Made by a program: the position numbers and the translations under genes. This document shows positions 54,341 through 64,000 of a stretch of DNA of 64,000 nt, piece by piece. Below the pieces are notes generated by a model, which did not search any database, was not told the origin of the DNA, and saw only the letters and a list, made by a program, of their open reading frames with translations. Where the stretch lies: NCBI RefSeq assembly GCF_021603645.1, contig NZ_BQHJ01000002.1, positions 434,001 through 498,000 of the forward strand. Direction: 5' to 3'. Source of the DNA: Pseudomonas pseudonitroreducens. GTDB taxonomy: Bacteria; Pseudomonadota; Gammaproteobacteria; Pseudomonadales; Pseudomonadaceae. Positions within the stretch are counted from its first letter, which is position 1. Each line of letters starts with the position of its first letter.

Positions 54341-55585
54341 TCAGCCGGCCAATCGCGCGGGCGTCAGGCCGGTCGTGTCGATATCCGGCTGACGCCCGGC
54401 GATCTGCGCGGCAATCAGTTGCGCACTGCCACAGGCGAGGGTGAAGCCCAGCGCGCCGTGGCCGAGATTCAGCCACAGGCCACGTGGCCCGCAGGCTCCC
54501 ACCAGCGGCACGCCGGTGGGCGTGGCCGGACGCATGCCGGCCCATTCGATGGCGGCGCCGTAATCGCAGGCGTCCGGAAGCGTACCCGCCGCCTGCTGGC
54601 GGATCAGCGCCAGCCGCTTGGGCTCCAGGCGCGGGTCGAAGCCGACGATATCGACCATGGCAGCGATGCGCAGACGCTCGCCGATGCGCGCATAGACCAC
54701 CTTGCGGTCGTAGTCGGTGAGGCTCACTTCCAGCACGTGGTCCTCGACGCGGATTGGCGCGGTCAGGCTGTAGCCCTTCAGCGGATACAGCGGCAGGCGC
54801 GGGCCGCCCGGCAGCAGCGCGGCGCTGCGGTAGCCGGCGGCAAGCACGACGTGATCGGCTTCGAACGTCTGGCCGCCCGCCTCTACGCCGGCCACGGCGC
54901 CATGGCGCAGGACCAGCCTCGATGCCGGATGCCCGTAGACGAGGCGGCAACGGCCGGACGTCTGGAGCCGCTCGGCCAGCCGCTGGCAGAACAGGAAGCA
55001 GTCGGCGACCTCTTCGTCCGGCGTATGGATGCCACCGACGAAGGGCGCACGCGCCAGCGCCGGGTCCAGCTCGCGGCATTGCTGTGCCGAGAGCACAAAT
55101 TGCGCGGCAGGATCGGACAGGTTCTGCCGCGCACTGCGGAAGCTGCCTTCATCGCGGAAGGCCACCAGCTTGCCGTTGCGGCGCCAGTCGAAGCCGTCCA
55201 GACCATCCTCCCGCCACTGCGCCAGGGTGCTCTGGCTGAACAGCGCGAGGCGCAGCAAATGTTGCGCATTGGCCTGGTTCACCGAGCGTCGGCAGGCCGC
55301 AGTGAATTCCAGCAGCCAGCGCCACTGCGCCAGGTCCAGACGCGGGCGCAGGCGCAGCGGCGAGTCGCCGCGCAGCAGCCAGCCCAGAGCCTGCTGCGGC
55401 ACGCCGGCATCGGCCAGCGGCGCCACATAGCGGTAGGACAGCTGGCCGCCGTTGGCGAAGCTGGTTTCCAGCCCGGCCGCATCCCGTGCTTCCAGCACGC
55501 TGACGTCGAAGCCCTCCTGGACCAGCGCCTGCGCCGTGGCCAGCCCAACCACACCCGCGCCGATGATGCAAACCCGCTGTGCCAT
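54341..55585 (-). CDS. dguA: D-glutamate dehydrogenase, FAD-dependent (DguA)
   Basis: 414 residues of the DAO/DadA family. FAD-binding motif VCIIGAGVVGLATA at the start, a second dinucleotide part ADHVVLAAGYRSAALL and a C-terminal GLWLNLGHGALGFTLACGSAQL. Oxidises D-Glu to 2-oxoglutarate plus ammonium in the known PAO1 dgu pathway; the assignment uses operon order with dguB, dguC and divergent dguR. Confidence 0.88.
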   Translation of the reverse strand: MAQRVCIIGAGVVGLATAQALVQEGFDVSVLEARDAAGLETSFANGGQLSYRYVAPLADAGVPQQALGWLLRGDSPLRLRPRLDLAQWRWLLEFTAACRRSVNQANAQHLLRLALFSQSTLAQWREDGLDGFDWRRNGKLVAFRDEGSFRSARQNLSDPAAQFVLSAQQCRELDPALARAPFVGGIHTPDEEVADCFLFCQRLAERLQTSGRCRLVYGHPASRLVLRHGAVAGVEAGGQTFEADHVVLAAGYRSAALLPGGPRLPLYPLKGYSLTAPIRVEDHVLEVSLTDYDRKVVYARIGERLRIAAMVDIVGFDPRLEPKRLALIRQQAAGTLPDACDYGAAIEWAGMRPATPTGVPLVGACGPRGLWLNLGHGALGFTLACGSAQLIAAQIAGRQPDIDTTGLTPARLAG

Positions 55586-55669
55586 TGCCGTCTCACTGCC
55601 AATCGATTCCAGGCCTCGACCTTAGGGCCGGGTGACAGGCGGCGAACAATGAATAAACATGGGCAATCC

Positions 55670-55684
55670 ATAACCTCGGGTTAT
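55670..55684. promoter_or_regulatory. Candidate DguR operator
   Basis: ATAACCTCGGGTTAT, a perfect 6-3-6 palindrome containing a T-N11-A LysR box, lies in the 132 bp between divergent dguA and dguR, 33 bp upstream of the dguR start. Confidence 0.65.
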
Positions 55685-55717
55685 ACGCGCGCGTTGTTCA
55701 CATCAGGGGAGACGCCC

Positions 55718-56629
55718 ATGCGCCTGCGCCACATCGAAGTGTTCCAGGCCATCCGCGAGACCGGCTCGGTCAGCGGCGCCGCGCAGTTGCTGCACGTCTC
55801 CCAGCCGGCAGTGACCAAGGTGCTGCAGCACGCCGAGCAGCAGCTGGGCTTCCCGCTGTTCCTGCGCGTGCGCGGCAAACTGCAGGCGACCCCCGAGGCG
55901 CTGGAGTTGGAGCGCGAAGTTGCCAAGGTGACGGAAAGCCTGCAGGGCGTGCGCCGCCTGGCGCAGAGCCTGCGCGGCCAGCCGGAGAACCGCTTGCGCG
56001 TGGGCGCCACGCCGGCCCTGGCGCTGTCGCTGCTGCCGCCGGTGATCCGCGAATGGACCGACCGCTATCCGCAGAGCAGCTGCGAACTGGCGACCCAGCA
56101 TTCCCGCGAGCTGATCCAGAACCTGCTGATGCGCGAGCTCGACCTTGCCCTGACCCTGCAACAGACCGACCACCCCGGCCTGCGCTCGCAGGTCATCGCC
56201 AGCGGCCCACTGGTCGCCCTGGCGCCGCGCGGCCACTGGCCGGAAGACCGTCTGGGCAAGGCGCTGACGCTGGACGAGCTGGCTGGCGAGCCGATGATCG
56301 GGCTGTCCACCTCCGACCCGCTATCCGCGCGCCTGGAAAGCCACTTGGCGAACGTCGAACCACCGCCACGCGTGCGCATTTCAGTACAGACCTACGCGCT
56401 GGCGCGCACGCTGGTGGAGGCCGGGACGGGGCTGGCGCTGGTCGACCCCTTCACGGCACTGGGCGCGGACGAAAGACTCACCGCACTGCGCCCGCTGTCG
56501 CCTCCGGTGAAGGTCACGCTCCACGCCCTGACCCGCGCCGATGAGACGCCTCCGCACACCCAGGCGCTGCTGCTGGAAATGCTGGTGCGGCATGCCGAAG
56601 GACAACTGGCACAACATCACATCGAATAA
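55718..56629 (+). CDS. dguR: LysR-family regulator DguR
   Basis: 303 residues starting MRLRHIEVFQAIRETGSVSGAAQLL; HTH LLHVSQPAVTKVLQHAEQQLG; effector-binding domain from about residue 90. Divergent from dguABC, which it activates in P. aeruginosa in response to D-Glu/D-Gln (established there, inferred here). Confidence 0.88.
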   Translation: MRLRHIEVFQAIRETGSVSGAAQLLHVSQPAVTKVLQHAEQQLGFPLFLRVRGKLQATPEALELEREVAKVTESLQGVRRLAQSLRGQPENRLRVGATPALALSLLPPVIREWTDRYPQSSCELATQHSRELIQNLLMRELDLALTLQQTDHPGLRSQVIASGPLVALAPRGHWPEDRLGKALTLDELAGEPMIGLSTSDPLSARLESHLANVEPPPRVRISVQTYALARTLVEAGTGLALVDPFTALGADERLTALRPLSPPVKVTLHALTRADETPPHTQALLLEMLVRHAEGQLAQHHIE

Positions 56630-56684
56630 AAGACAGCTCCCTGCCACAACGGGGAAGCGCCGCCGGGATGCGTGGTCCGGTGGC

Positions 56685-56710
56685 GCCGCGCCGACAAGCC
56701 CCGGCGCGGC
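56685..56710. terminator. Possible shared terminator of dguR and hutG
   Basis: GCCGCGCCG / CGGCGCGGC, a 9-bp stem with an 8-base loop in the 98 bp gap between the convergent 3' ends. No T run. Confidence 0.45.
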
Positions 56711-56727
56711 AGGAGGCTGTGTAAAAC

Positions 56728-57531
56728 TCAGCGGCCGTAGCGCTCGCGGCCCCAGGCGATGAAGGTTTCCAGCAGGCGCCGGAGCACCTGGGCGGTCGGC
56801 GCGGCGAGGTCTTCGCGGTAGCCGAAGGGCGCGTGCTCATCCATGTAGTTGCACTGCGCGAGTTCAAGCTGCACCGCGTGCACGTTGTCCTGCGGCTGGC
56901 CGTAGTGGCGGGTGATATGACCACCCTTGAAGCGGCCGTTGAGGATGTGGCGATAGGCTGGAGCCTCGGCGCACACTGCGACCAGTCGCTCGGCCAGCGG
57001 AGCATCGCAGCTCGCGCCGCTGTTGGTGCCGATATTGAAATCCGGCAGTTTGCCGTCGAACAGGTGCGGGATGACCGAGGCGATCGAGTGGGCATCCCAC
57101 AGCAGTGCGTAGCCGAACTCGGCCTTCAGCCGTGCGAGCTCGTCGGCCAGGGTCTGGTGATACGGCGTCCAGACTTCCTTGAGGTAACGCGCGCGCTCTT
57201 CCGTGGAGGGCGCCTGCCCTTCCTTGAACAGCGGGCGGCCGTCGAACAGGGTGTCCGGGTAGAGGCCGGTGGTGGCAGTGCTGTACAGCGGCTTGTCGTC
57301 GGCCGGGCGGTTGAGGTCGATGACGTAGCGCGAGTAGCCAGCGGCCAGCGTGCTGGCGCCCAGCTCTTCGGCAAAGGCGTAAAGCCGGGGAATGTGCCAG
57401 TCGGTGTCGGCCAGCTCGCGGGCCTCGTCCACCAGGCCGGCTTCCACGGCGGGGGTCAGGCGGATGCCGGGGTGCGGCATGCTGATCAGCAACGGCACGC
57501 GGCCGCGCTTGAATTCGAGAACGTTATCCAT
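56728..57531 (-). CDS. hutG: N-formylglutamate amidohydrolase
   Basis: 267 residues. Final step of the five-step histidine pathway (formylglutamate to glutamate and formate). The FGase motif is clear: VPLLISMPHPGIRLTP, DTDWHIPRLY, and LLWDAHSIAS. Start MDNVLEFKRG. Last gene of the leftward hut run; a REPIN lies between it and hutI. Confidence 0.94.
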   Translation of the reverse strand: MDNVLEFKRGRVPLLISMPHPGIRLTPAVEAGLVDEARELADTDWHIPRLYAFAEELGASTLAAGYSRYVIDLNRPADDKPLYSTATTGLYPDTLFDGRPLFKEGQAPSTEERARYLKEVWTPYHQTLADELARLKAEFGYALLWDAHSIASVIPHLFDGKLPDFNIGTNSGASCDAPLAERLVAVCAEAPAYRHILNGRFKGGHITRHYGQPQDNVHAVQLELAQCNYMDEHAPFGYREDLAAPTAQVLRRLLETFIAWGRERYGR

Positions 57532-57564
57532 GAGGTGCTATCTCCGTATCCGGCGAAGGCTGTC

Positions 57565-57635
57565 CTGTAGGAGCGAGCTTGCTCGCGAACTGCCCCGCTG
57601 GGGAGCTGGGTTCGCGAGCAAGCTCGCTCCTGCAA
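57565..57635. repeat. REPIN between hutI and hutG
   Basis: Well-preserved inverted arms GTAGGAGCGAGCTTGCTCGC and (inverted) TTCGCGAGCAAGCTCGCTCC about 28 bp apart; the most intact of the four REP elements in the window. Inside the hut operon, so it should be transcribed. Confidence 0.8.
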
Positions 57636-57656
57636 GAACACTGTCAATGTCGCGTT

Positions 57657-58853
57657 TCACAGCTCTTCGCCGTGACGAATGACGCGCTTGGGCAGGTCGC
57701 CGCCGAGCCAATAGGCCAGTTCGGCAGGGCGCTGGATGTCCCAGGCGATGAAGTCGGCGACCTTGCCCGCTTCCAGGCTGCCGTGGCTGTCGGCCATGCC
57801 CAGCGCGCGCGCGGCGTTGAGCGTCACGCCGGCCAGGGCTTCTTCCGGAGTCAGGCGGAAGGCGGTGCAGGCCATGTTCAGCATCAGCCGCAACGACAGC
57901 GCGGGCGAGGTTCCGGGGTTGAGGTCGCTGGCGATGGCGATGTTCACGCCGTGCTTGCGCAGGGCATCCATCGGCGGCAGCTGGGTTTCGCGCAGGACGA
58001 AGAAGGCACCTGGCAGCAGCACGGCCACGGTGCCGGCTTCGGCCATGGCGATGGCATCGCTTTCGTCCATGAACTCCAGGTGGTCGGCAGACAGCGCGCC
58101 ATAGCGCGCGGCAAGGCTGGAGCCGTGCAGCGAGGACAGCTGCTCGGCGTGCAGCTTCACCGGCAGGCCAAGTCGCTTCGCGGCCTGGAATACCCGCTCG
58201 ACCTGCGCTGGGGAGAACGCCAGGTGTTCGCAGAAGGCGTCCACCGCGTCGACCAGCCCTTCCTCGGCCAGCGCCGGGAGAATCTGGTTGCAGACCTGAT
58301 CGATGTACTCGCCGGCGCGCCCGGCGTATTCCGGCGGCAACGCGTGGGCGGACAGGCAAGTGGTGCGTACCGTCACCGGCAGCTCCTGCTCCAGGCGGCG
58401 CGCCACGCGCAGCATGCGCCGTTCGCTCTCCAGGTCCAGGCCGTAGCCGGACTTCACTTCCACTACGGTCACGCCATCGGCCAGCAGCGGGCGGGCGCGC
58501 TTGATGGCGCTGGCCAGCAGTTGTTCCTCGCTGGCCTCGCGGGTGGCGCGCACGGTGCTGGCGATGCCGCCGCCAGCCGCTGCGATCTCGGCATAGCTGA
58601 CGCCATTGAGACGCTGCTCGAACTCGCCGCTGCGGTCACCGCCGAACACCAGGTGCGTATGGCAGTCGATGAAGCCGGGCGTAACCCAGGCGCCGCCCAG
58701 GTCGGTGCTCTGCAAGGGGCGCTCGGACAGCTCGGCGCGCGGGCCGATCCAGCTGATGCGTTCACCCTCGGTGATGATCGCGGCGTCTTCGATGATGGCG
58801 TAACGACCATTCTTCATGGTCGCCGCGTGGCAGTGCTGCCAGAGGTGTTTCAT
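57657..58853 (-). CDS. hutI: Imidazolonepropionase
   Basis: 398 residues of the amidohydrolase superfamily. Metal ligands in [21 protein letters not shown] and the late [12 protein letters not shown] with a metal-bound Asp. Opens the imidazolone ring to formiminoglutamate. Overlaps the HutH-like gene by 4 bp (ATGA). Confidence 0.95.
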   Translation of the reverse strand: MKHLWQHCHAATMKNGRYAIIEDAAIITEGERISWIGPRAELSERPLQSTDLGGAWVTPGFIDCHTHLVFGGDRSGEFEQRLNGVSYAEIAAAGGGIASTVRATREASEEQLLASAIKRARPLLADGVTVVEVKSGYGLDLESERRMLRVARRLEQELPVTVRTTCLSAHALPPEYAGRAGEYIDQVCNQILPALAEEGLVDAVDAFCEHLAFSPAQVERVFQAAKRLGLPVKLHAEQLSSLHGSSLAARYGALSADHLEFMDESDAIAMAEAGTVAVLLPGAFFVLRETQLPPMDALRKHGVNIAIASDLNPGTSPALSLRLMLNMACTAFRLTPEEALAGVTLNAARALGMADSHGSLEAGKVADFIAWDIQRPAELAYWLGGDLPKRVIRHGEEL

Positions 58854-60382
58854 TGCAATCTCCCGATACTCGCGCCGACGCTGTCCAGCGCTGCCGGGTC
58901 GGCCAGCAACGCAGTGGTGCGGTCGATATCCGGCGCCAGCCAGCGGTCGCTGTCGTAGGCCGGCACCTGCTCGCGCAACAGGCTCCAGGCGCAGTCGGTG
59001 CCGGCGCCGAAACGCTGCGGCTTGAGGAATTCGAAGGCCTGGGCGGCCAGCAGGTACTCGATGGCGAGGATGCGCCGGCTGTTGTCGAGGGCGCGGCCGA
59101 GCTTCAGCGCGGCGCTGGTGCCCAGGCTCAGGTGGTCTTCCTGCAGGCCGGAGGTGACGAAGTTGTCCAGCACCGCCGGTTGCGCCAGCTGGCGGTTCTC
59201 ACCGGCCAGGGAAGCGGCGACGTACTGGGCAATCATCATTCCGGAGTTGACCCCCGGCTGGCTCACCAGGAAGGCAGGCAGGCCACTGACCAGCGGATTG
59301 ACCAGGCGATCCAGGCGGCGCTCGGCCACTCCGCCCAACTCGGCCACGGCAATCGCCAGCAGGTCGGCGGCCATGGCCACGGATTCGCCGTGGGGGTTGG
59401 CCTGCGACACCACGCGGTAATCATCCGGCGTGCCCAGCACCAGCGGGTTGTCGGTGGCGGAATTGAGTTCGGTCTCGATCTGCTTCGCCACGTGCTCCAG
59501 CTGGTCGCGGCAGGCGCCGTGGATCTGCGGCATGGAACGGATGCTCAGGGCGTCCTGGGTGCGGATGCCCTTGCTGGCGGCGATCACTTCGCTGCCTTCG
59601 AGCAGGGCGCGCAGGTTGGCGCCGACTTTCTGCATGCCCGGATGCGGCTTGAGCGCGATGATCTCGGCATCGAAGGCGTCGATCTGCCCGCGCAGGGCTT
59701 CGAAGCTCATGGCGCCGATGACGTCGGCCCATTGTGCGAGGCGCGTGGCGTCGTCCAGCGCGAGGCAGCTCAGGCCGGTCATGCAGGGTGTGCCGTTGAC
59801 CAGGCAGAGCCCGTCCTTGGCGCCCAGCTGCACCGGCTCCAGGCCTTCGGCGGCCAGCGCCTGGAAGGCCGGGACGACTTCGCCGCGATAACTCACTTCG
59901 CCGATGCCCAGCAGGGCAACGCCGACATGGGCCATGTGGGTCAGATAACCGACCGAACCCTGCGACGGCACGCGCGGGGTGATGCCGTGGTTGAGCAGCG
60001 CGACCAGCGCTTCCACCACGCGGCGATGCAGGCCGGACTTGCCGTGGCTGTAGTTGGTGATGGCCGCGCAAATAATTGCGCGGGTCTGCTCGTCCCGCAG
60101 CGGCTCGCCGACGCCGCAGGCATGGCTGAGCAAGGTGTTGCGCGACAGCTGCGCCAGTTGCTCGCCCTGCAGCACCACGTTGCACAGAGCACCGAGCCCG
60201 GTGTTGATGCCATAGGCGCGCTCGCCCCGGCTGACGATGCGTTCGACGATGCCACGGGCATTGTCGATGCGCGCCCAGGCGGCCGGCGCCAGTTGCAGGC
60301 GCGCGCCATGGCGCGCCACCGCGACCAGGTCCTGCCAGCGCAGCGGGCCGTTGCCGAGGGTGATGGTGGAAGAGGACGACAT
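58850..60382 (-). CDS. HutH-family protein lacking the MIO Ala-Ser-Gly motif
   Basis: 510 residues, the length of histidine ammonia-lyases, and plainly of that fold. But at residues 142-149 it reads GSVGYLTH where HutH has GSVG-ASG-DLAPLAH: exactly the three residues that cyclise into the MIO cofactor are missing. Compared with P. putida HutH (by memory alignment), Tyr53, His83, Asn195, Gln277, Arg283 and Glu414 have counterparts here (Y57, H87, N196, Q276, R282, E415), while Tyr280 is L279 and Phe329 is P330. So ordinary ammonia elimination looks impossible. The gene overlaps hutI, follows hutXWV, and has a good AGGAG site, so it is kept and expressed. A normal HutH probably lies to the right of the window. 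A pseudoenzyme or a changed activity are both possible. Confidence 0.85.
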   Translation of the reverse strand: MSSSSTITLGNGPLRWQDLVAVARHGARLQLAPAAWARIDNARGIVERIVSRGERAYGINTGLGALCNVVLQGEQLAQLSRNTLLSHACGVGEPLRDEQTRAIICAAITNYSHGKSGLHRRVVEALVALLNHGITPRVPSQGSVGYLTHMAHVGVALLGIGEVSYRGEVVPAFQALAAEGLEPVQLGAKDGLCLVNGTPCMTGLSCLALDDATRLAQWADVIGAMSFEALRGQIDAFDAEIIALKPHPGMQKVGANLRALLEGSEVIAASKGIRTQDALSIRSMPQIHGACRDQLEHVAKQIETELNSATDNPLVLGTPDDYRVVSQANPHGESVAMAADLLAIAVAELGGVAERRLDRLVNPLVSGLPAFLVSQPGVNSGMMIAQYVAASLAGENRQLAQPAVLDNFVTSGLQEDHLSLGTSAALKLGRALDNSRRILAIEYLLAAQAFEFLKPQRFGAGTDCAWSLLREQVPAYDSDRWLAPDIDRTTALLADPAALDSVGASIGRLQ

Positions 60383-60396
60383 GCAGGACTCCTGTA

Positions 60397-60420
60397 GGCG
60401 GGGAAGCCCCCTTCCCCGCC
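60397..60420 (-). other. Intercistronic hairpin between hutV and the HutH-like gene
   Basis: A perfect 10-bp stem GGCGGGGAAG / CTTCCCCGCC with a CCCC loop, 12 nt after the hutV stop and 14 nt before the next start. Likely an mRNA processing or attenuation structure. Confidence 0.6.
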
Positions 60421-60431
60421 GGTGAATGGCG

Positions 60432-61243
<812 letters not shown>

Positions 61244-61247
<4 letters not shown>

Positions 61248-62098
61248 TTGCTGGCCTCATGGTGGCGCGAGCGGCCGTAAGCCTGGGTGATGCGGTCGAT
61301 GACCACGGCGAGGATGACGATGGCCAGGCCCGCCTCCAGACCCTTGCCGACGTTGAGCGTCTGGATGCCCACCAGCACGTCCTCGCCCAGCCCGCGGGCG
61401 CCGATCATCGAGGCGATGACCACCATCGACAGGGCCATCATGGTGGTCTGGTTGATGCCGGCCATGATGCTCGGCAGCGCCAGCGGCAGCTGTACGCCGA
61501 ACAGTTGCTGGCGGCGGTTGGCGCCGAAGGCGGTGATGGCTTCCATCACCTCGCGGTCGACCTGGCGAATCCCCAGGTCGGTGAGACGGATCAGCGGCGG
61601 CGCGGCGTAGATCACCGTGGCGAAGATCGCCGGCACCTTGCCCAGGCCGAACAGCATCAGCACCGGGATCAGGTACACGAAGCTGGGCATGGTCTGCATG
61701 ATGTCCAGAAGGGGCAGCAGCACGGCGCGGAAGCGGTCGCTGCGCGCGGCGAGGATGCCCAGCGGAATGCCGATCAGCACCGAGATGATGGTCGCGACCA
61801 TCATCAGCGCGAGGGTCTGCATCAGCTTGTCCCACAGGCCCACCGCCCCCACCAGGAACAGCAGCCCGACGATCACCACGGTCGGCAGGATGCGCCGCGT
61901 GGCGTGCCAGGCGATGCCGGCGACGATGGCCAGCATCAGCCACCAGGGCGTCGCGCGCAGCACGCTCTCCAGGTTGACGATGGCCCACAGCAGGGTGTCG
62001 GAGATGTGGCGGAACACGTCGCCGTAGTTGGTGACCAGGGCATCGACCCAACCGTTGACCCAGTCGGCGATGGAGAAGGTGAAGCGTTCGGGAAACAT
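61244..62098 (-). CDS. hutW: Histidine ABC importer permease
   Basis: 284 residues, ProW/OpuAB-like with about seven helices and the EAA motif EAITAFGANRRQQLFGVQLPLALPSIMAGINQ. The N-terminus faces the periplasm side of the first helix as in ProW. Between hutX and hutV. Confidence 0.88.
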
Positions 62099-62126
62099 GG
62101 CACGTACTCGTCAGGAGTGGGCATCA

Positions 62127-62149
62127 CCGGGGACACTGGGCATCCCCGG
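62127..62149 (-). other. Small hairpin between hutX and hutW
   Basis: CCGGGGA / TCCCCGG with a 9-base loop in the 62 bp gap after hutX. Third case in this window of a hairpin right after a binding-protein gene. Confidence 0.45.
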
Positions 62150-62160
62150 AATCGGCGGCA

Positions 62161-63126
62161 TCAGAGCGCGGCCTGGACCTTCTTCGCAGCGTCCTCGCTG
62201 ACCCAGCTGGTCCAGACTTCCGGGTGTTCCTTGAGGAAGGCCTTGGCCAGTTGCTCGGAGGTCAGTTTCTCCTTGGCCATCTTCGCCAGGTTCTGGTTCA
62301 GCAGGTCGATGGGCAGGTTGACCTTTTCCAGCACGGCCACCAGTTCCGGGGCCTGGTCGTGGAAGGCCCTGGACAGGCCGACCTGGATCTTCACGTCCTT
62401 GTTCACGCCCGGCTCATCCAGCTTCACCAGGTCGGCCTGGCCCATCAGCGGCGTCGGCGACCAGTAGTAGAAGAGAATAGGCTCCTTGCGCTTGTAGCTC
62501 GACAGCACGGCGGCATCCAGAGCCGGGCCGGTGCCGGGACGGAAGTTGGTGTATTTGTCCTCGAGGCCGTACTTCTTCAGCATCTCGGAGTTTTCCAGTT
62601 CGCAGGTCCAGCCGGCCGGGCAGTTGTAGAAGCGGCCCTTGCCCGGCTCTTCCTGATCGCGGAACACTTCGGCGTACTGCGCCAGGTCGGTGACGGCCTT
62701 CAGGTTCGGCGCCTTGGCTTCGATGTTGCGCGCCTTGTCGCCCTCGATCACGAAGCGCGGCACGTACCAGCCCTCGGTGGCGCCAACGATGGGCGCGCCC
62801 ACGCCGACCACCTTGTTGGCGGCGGCGGCCTTGTTCCAGGCGTCGCTACGGCCAATCCATTCCTCGCTGAAGATCTGGATGTCGTTGTTCGCCAGCGCCT
62901 GTTCCATGGTGATGGAGTTGCCCGGCAGGCTGTCGGTTTCGCAGCCGTAGCCGTTCTTCAGGATGATCTGCATGAGGTCGGTGAGCAGCATGCCGCTCTC
63001 CCAGTTCAGCCCGGCGAATTTCACCGGCTTGCCACTCTCGCACCAGCCGGCGGCCTGGGCCGAGGTGCCGGCCAGCAGGCCGGCGGACAGGAACAGGCCC
63101 AGCAGCGTCTTCTTGGTGTTGTTCAT
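62161..63126 (-). CDS. hutX: Histidine ABC importer periplasmic binding protein
   Basis: 321 residues with Sec signal (cleavage near TSAQA) and an OpuAC-type ligand-binding fold (glycine betaine family): CESGKPVKFAGLNWESGMLL, EEWIGRSDAWNKA, LFYYWSPTPLM. Aromatic residues are present as in cation-pi pockets. HutX in Sinorhizobium binds histidine; here this is inferred from the hut genes. Confidence 0.88.
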   Translation of the reverse strand: MNNTKKTLLGLFLSAGLLAGTSAQAAGWCESGKPVKFAGLNWESGMLLTDLMQIILKNGYGCETDSLPGNSITMEQALANNDIQIFSEEWIGRSDAWNKAAAANKVVGVGAPIVGATEGWYVPRFVIEGDKARNIEAKAPNLKAVTDLAQYAEVFRDQEEPGKGRFYNCPAGWTCELENSEMLKKYGLEDKYTNFRPGTGPALDAAVLSSYKRKEPILFYYWSPTPLMGQADLVKLDEPGVNKDVKIQVGLSRAFHDQAPELVAVLEKVNLPIDLLNQNLAKMAKEKLTSEQLAKAFLKEHPEVWTSWVSEDAAKKVQAAL

Positions 63127-63205
63127 CTGATGCTCCTAAACGTGAATGAGGTTGGGCAGTGCAAGGGCCGCGCGGGCTTGTGGCTGCGCGGCCGGGCCGG
63201 TCTGT

Positions 63206-64000
63206 TCAGGTGCGGGCCGGCAGGATCAGCCGGTCCGGTACTGCCCGCGTGACACGGCGGGCGACCAGGTAATAGAGAACCGCAGGGACCACCAGGCCGA
63301 TGATCCAGGAGATATCCACGCCACCCAGGGCATCCACCAGCGGGCCGGTGTAGAACTTGGTGGAGATGAAGGGCAGCTGCACCAGCACGCCGATCACGTA
63401 GACGCTGATGCCGGGGATGTTCCAGCGACCGTAGCGGCCATCGGGGTCAGCCAGCGCCGGCACGTCGTAGTGCTCACGGGTGATGCAGTAGTAGTCCACC
63501 AGGTTGACCGCGCTCCACGGGGTGAAGAAGGCCAGCAGGAAGAGGATGAAGGACTTGAACGCGCCGAGGAACGAATGCTGGCCCAGCAACGCGATCAGGG
63601 TCGCGGCGCCGACGATCAGCAGGACGAACACCAGGCGCTGCACGCGGCTCACTTCCAGGTGGCCGCGGAAGCCGCTGATCACCGTGGCGATGCACATGAA
63701 GCTGCCGTAGGAATTCAGCGTCGAGATGGTGATCTTGCCGAAGGCGATGCTGAAGTACAGCAGCGCGGCGACCGCGCCACTGCCGCTGAGGCCGACGATG
63801 TAGGCCACTTCATGGCCGGCGAACTGCCCATTGGCCCCGGCCGCGGCGAACACGCCGAAGATCATCGCCACCTGGGCGCCGATCACCGAGCCAGCGCCCA
63901 CGGCGAGGAAGGTTTTCACCGAGGAAGTCCGGCTCGGCAGGTAGCGCGAGTAGTCCGCGACATACGGCCCGAAGGCGATCTGCCAGGAGGCAGCCAGGGA
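63206..64000 (-). CDS. NCS1-family permease (partial, runs off right edge)
   Basis: The C-terminal 264 residues of a cytosine/purine/histidine-type NCS1 symporter; the reading frame is open to the edge. The family hallmark GPYVADYSRYLP is visible near the right border, followed by FLAVGAGSVIGAQ and several membrane helices. It lies upstream of hutX and probably transports histidine or a pathway intermediate such as urocanate. The N-terminal half is outside. Confidence 0.88.
   Translation of the reverse strand, partial: SLAASWQIAFGPYVADYSRYLPSRTSSVKTFLAVGAGSVIGAQVAMIFGVFAAAGANGQFAGHEVAYIVGLSGSGAVAALLYFSIAFGKITISTLNSYGSFMCIATVISGFRGHLEVSRVQRLVFVLLIVGAATLIALLGQHSFLGAFKSFILFLLAFFTPWSAVNLVDYYCITREHYDVPALADPDGRYGRWNIPGISVYVIGVLVQLPFISTKFYTGPLVDALGGVDISWIIGLVVPAVLYYLVARRVTRAVPDRLILPART

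Noticed and set aside
52712-55717. Apparent 1305-codon plus-strand frame before dguR
   Set aside because: Only its last 303 codons (55718 on) are a gene, dguR, with its own start; the rest is antisense to dguABC.
58850-60382. Calling the HutH-family gene a normal histidine ammonia-lyase
   Set aside because: The ASG tripeptide that makes the MIO group is absent, so the gene symbol hutH was withheld.

Overview
The window is about 64 kb of GC-rich chromosome from a Pseudomonas, close in gene content to the P. aeruginosa / P. citronellolis / P. nitroreducens side of the genus. Evidence is the pilMNOPQ-aroK-aroB block, the epd-pgk-fda block, the dguABC-dguR and hut clusters, an ahcY SAH riboswitch, and GAGCGAGC-type REP elements. 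The species cannot be fixed from sequence alone. No phage, transposase, integrase, CRISPR array, rRNA or tRNA was seen; nearly everything is core chromosome. Compared with my memory of the PAO1 gene order, blocks that lie far apart there (around PA5037-5045, PA0546-0555, PA0428-0448 and PA5074-5099) are joined here.

Layout. 1-9641: an AAA ATPase (partial), aroB and aroK (shikimate pathway) behind the type IV pilus alignment/secretin operon pilMNOPQ, with ponA (PBP1a) divergent. 9818-14021: small membrane, protease-like, methyltransferase and lipoprotein genes around fda. 14109-20898: pgk, epd, tkt, then a divergent ArsR-methyltransferase regulator (SahR-like) and metK. 21166-30345: ligB and assorted single genes (flavohaem reductase, phosphoesterase, esterase, cytochrome c', MAPEG, EamA, lemA-TPM). 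30356-33035: an NMT1-type ABC importer. 33228-37507: a thioesterase and the glutarate branch gcdR / gcdH-gcdG. 37535-43106: SAH riboswitch-ahcY, an HD-domain protein, metF, and a RhlE-type RNA helicase. 43415-50333: a polar amino-acid ABC importer and opgGH. 50535-53021: dtd-pip and a lipoprotein-Nudix pair. 53027-56629: D-glutamate utilisation (dguABC, divergent dguR). 56728-64000: histidine utilisation and uptake (hutG, hutI, a HutH-like protein, hutVWX, an NCS1 permease cut by the right edge).

How it fits together. Two SAM-cycle modules are present: metK behind a putative SAH/SAM-sensing repressor with a perfect palindrome in its promoter, and ahcY-metF behind an SAH riboswitch. Several catabolic modules (glutarate, D-Glu, His) feed glutamate or acetyl-CoA/TCA metabolism, each with its own transport and regulator.

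The most notable single observation is that the HutH-family protein at 58850-60382 has lost exactly the Ala-Ser-Gly tripeptide that forms the MIO prosthetic group. It also has changed active-site residues, yet is otherwise full length and operonic.
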